A stretch of DNA of 21,805 bases from JAJZJT01 sp049964655 (GTDB lineage Bacteria > Actinomycetota > Acidimicrobiia > Acidimicrobiales > RAAP-2). The notes below the pieces were generated by a model, which worked only from the letters and a program-made list of their open reading frames with translations, did not search any database and had not been told where the DNA came from. Positions 21,334-21,805 of the stretch are shown piece after piece. A program made the position numbers and the translations under genes. Within the stretch, counting starts at the first letter, position 1. Each line of letters begins with the position of its first letter. The stretch spans positions 1 to 21,805 of the forward strand of contig JBMFXC010000044.1 in NCBI GenBank assembly GCA_049964655.1, in the 5' to 3' direction.

Positions 21334-21805
21334 TGGCCCGACGACCCCACCGCGAAGAGGTCGAGGAGGCCGAGGGGGGCATGGAGCGGTGGCTCCTGAC
21401 CTACTCCGACATGATCACCCTGCTACTCGCGCTCTTCATCGTGCTGTTTTCGCTCTCGACCATCAGCGTCCAGAAGTTCGAGGCGTTGGCCGCGAGCCTG
21501 CGGAACACGTTCTCGGGCCACACCACCGTGGTGAAGAACAGCACCGGGCTCCTCCAGAAGAACAGCCTGGTGGCCCATCCGGGAACCGTGACCGGCATCA
21601 ACCACGCTGGCACGGCGCCCACCCAGACCTCCCAGACGCCGTCGGCGGTGCCGACCACCACGTCCCCGCCGGTCGGTCCACCCGGCTCGCAGTCGCTCGC
21701 CACCATCCAAGCCGAGCTGCGGTCCGCACTGGCGAGCCAGGGGTTGACCTCGGACGTCAGCATCAGCCAGGCCTCGCCGAACGCGTCGACCCACGAGCTG
21801 GTCGT
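21333..21805 (+). CDS. motB: Flagellar motor stator protein MotB (3' end beyond window)
   Basis: The 157 visible residues begin with a short charged tail, MARRPHREEVEEAEGG, then the single membrane helix WLLTYSDMITLLLALFIVLF with the channel Asp26 that carries the ions. The periplasmic plug region (FEALAASLRNTFSG) and a Ser/Thr/Pro-rich linker follow. The peptidoglycan-binding OmpA-like domain should come next and is cut by the window end at 21805. The linker of about 60 residues is long and Thr-rich for a MotB. The ATG overlaps the motA stop by one base. Confidence 0.95.
   Translation, partial: MARRPHREEVEEAEGGMERWLLTYSDMITLLLALFIVLFSLSTISVQKFEALAASLRNTFSGHTTVVKNSTGLLQKNSLVAHPGTVTGINHAGTAPTQTSQTPSAVPTTTSPPVGPPGSQSLATIQAELRSALASQGLTSDVSISQASPNASTHELV

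Overview
The window is 21.8 kb of high-GC DNA (about 70% by eye) with dense gene packing, many GTG starts and short intergenic regions. It looks like an actinobacterial draft-assembly scaffold. A secreted protein built from 42-residue 'GGGYWEVAADGGIFSFGDA' repeats and a motile-type flbD-motA-motB cluster make class Acidimicrobiia the best guess, but this is inference from recalled families and not a phylogenetic result. There are three gaps of exactly 100 N (2089-2188, 4259-4358, 8974-9073). Each touches a tandem repeat on at least one side, so they are probably collapsed repeats of unknown true length.

Left part (1-4520): a HigBA-type toxin-antitoxin pair with a likely operator palindrome over its start; a beta-class DNA methyltransferase whose C-terminal domain lies beyond gap 1 in another frame; a small-molecule class I methyltransferase; and a nitrobindin-like heme beta-barrel protein. 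Next come a 15-bp tandem repeat with gap 2 and an iron-type superoxide dismutase. Centre-left (4527-9218): sod converges on guaA (GMP synthase, minus strand). guaA is divergent from a glutamate decarboxylase gene, which is followed by the secreted repeat protein (gap 3).

Centre (9143-14303): two membrane-bound cyclic-di-GMP enzymes on the minus strand, a 7TM-PAS-GGDEF protein and a CHASE-GGDEF-EAL protein, with a small DUF2510 membrane protein on the plus strand between them. Centre-right (14386-17452): an aldo/keto reductase, an Hsp20 chaperone gene under a perfect CIRCE operator, and a lipoprotein alpha/beta hydrolase. Right (17535-21805): acyl-CoA dehydrogenase and trpD in a tight pair, then flbD-motA-motB, with motB cut by the window end.

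Most of the window is core or housekeeping in character. Stress-related genes recur (sod, gad, hsp20, nitrobindin), and the c-di-GMP enzymes could feed into control of the flagellar motor genes. A recurrent promoter layout is visible: a TAnnnT box 6-8 nt before the start codon at six genes, suggesting leaderless transcripts. I found no CRISPR array, complete tRNA or rRNA, or insertion sequence, and no clear case for a wholly new system. The most interesting items are the CIRCE-controlled hsp20, the split methyltransferase with its extra C-terminal domain, the operator palindrome of the toxin-antitoxin pair, and the leaderless-promoter pattern.
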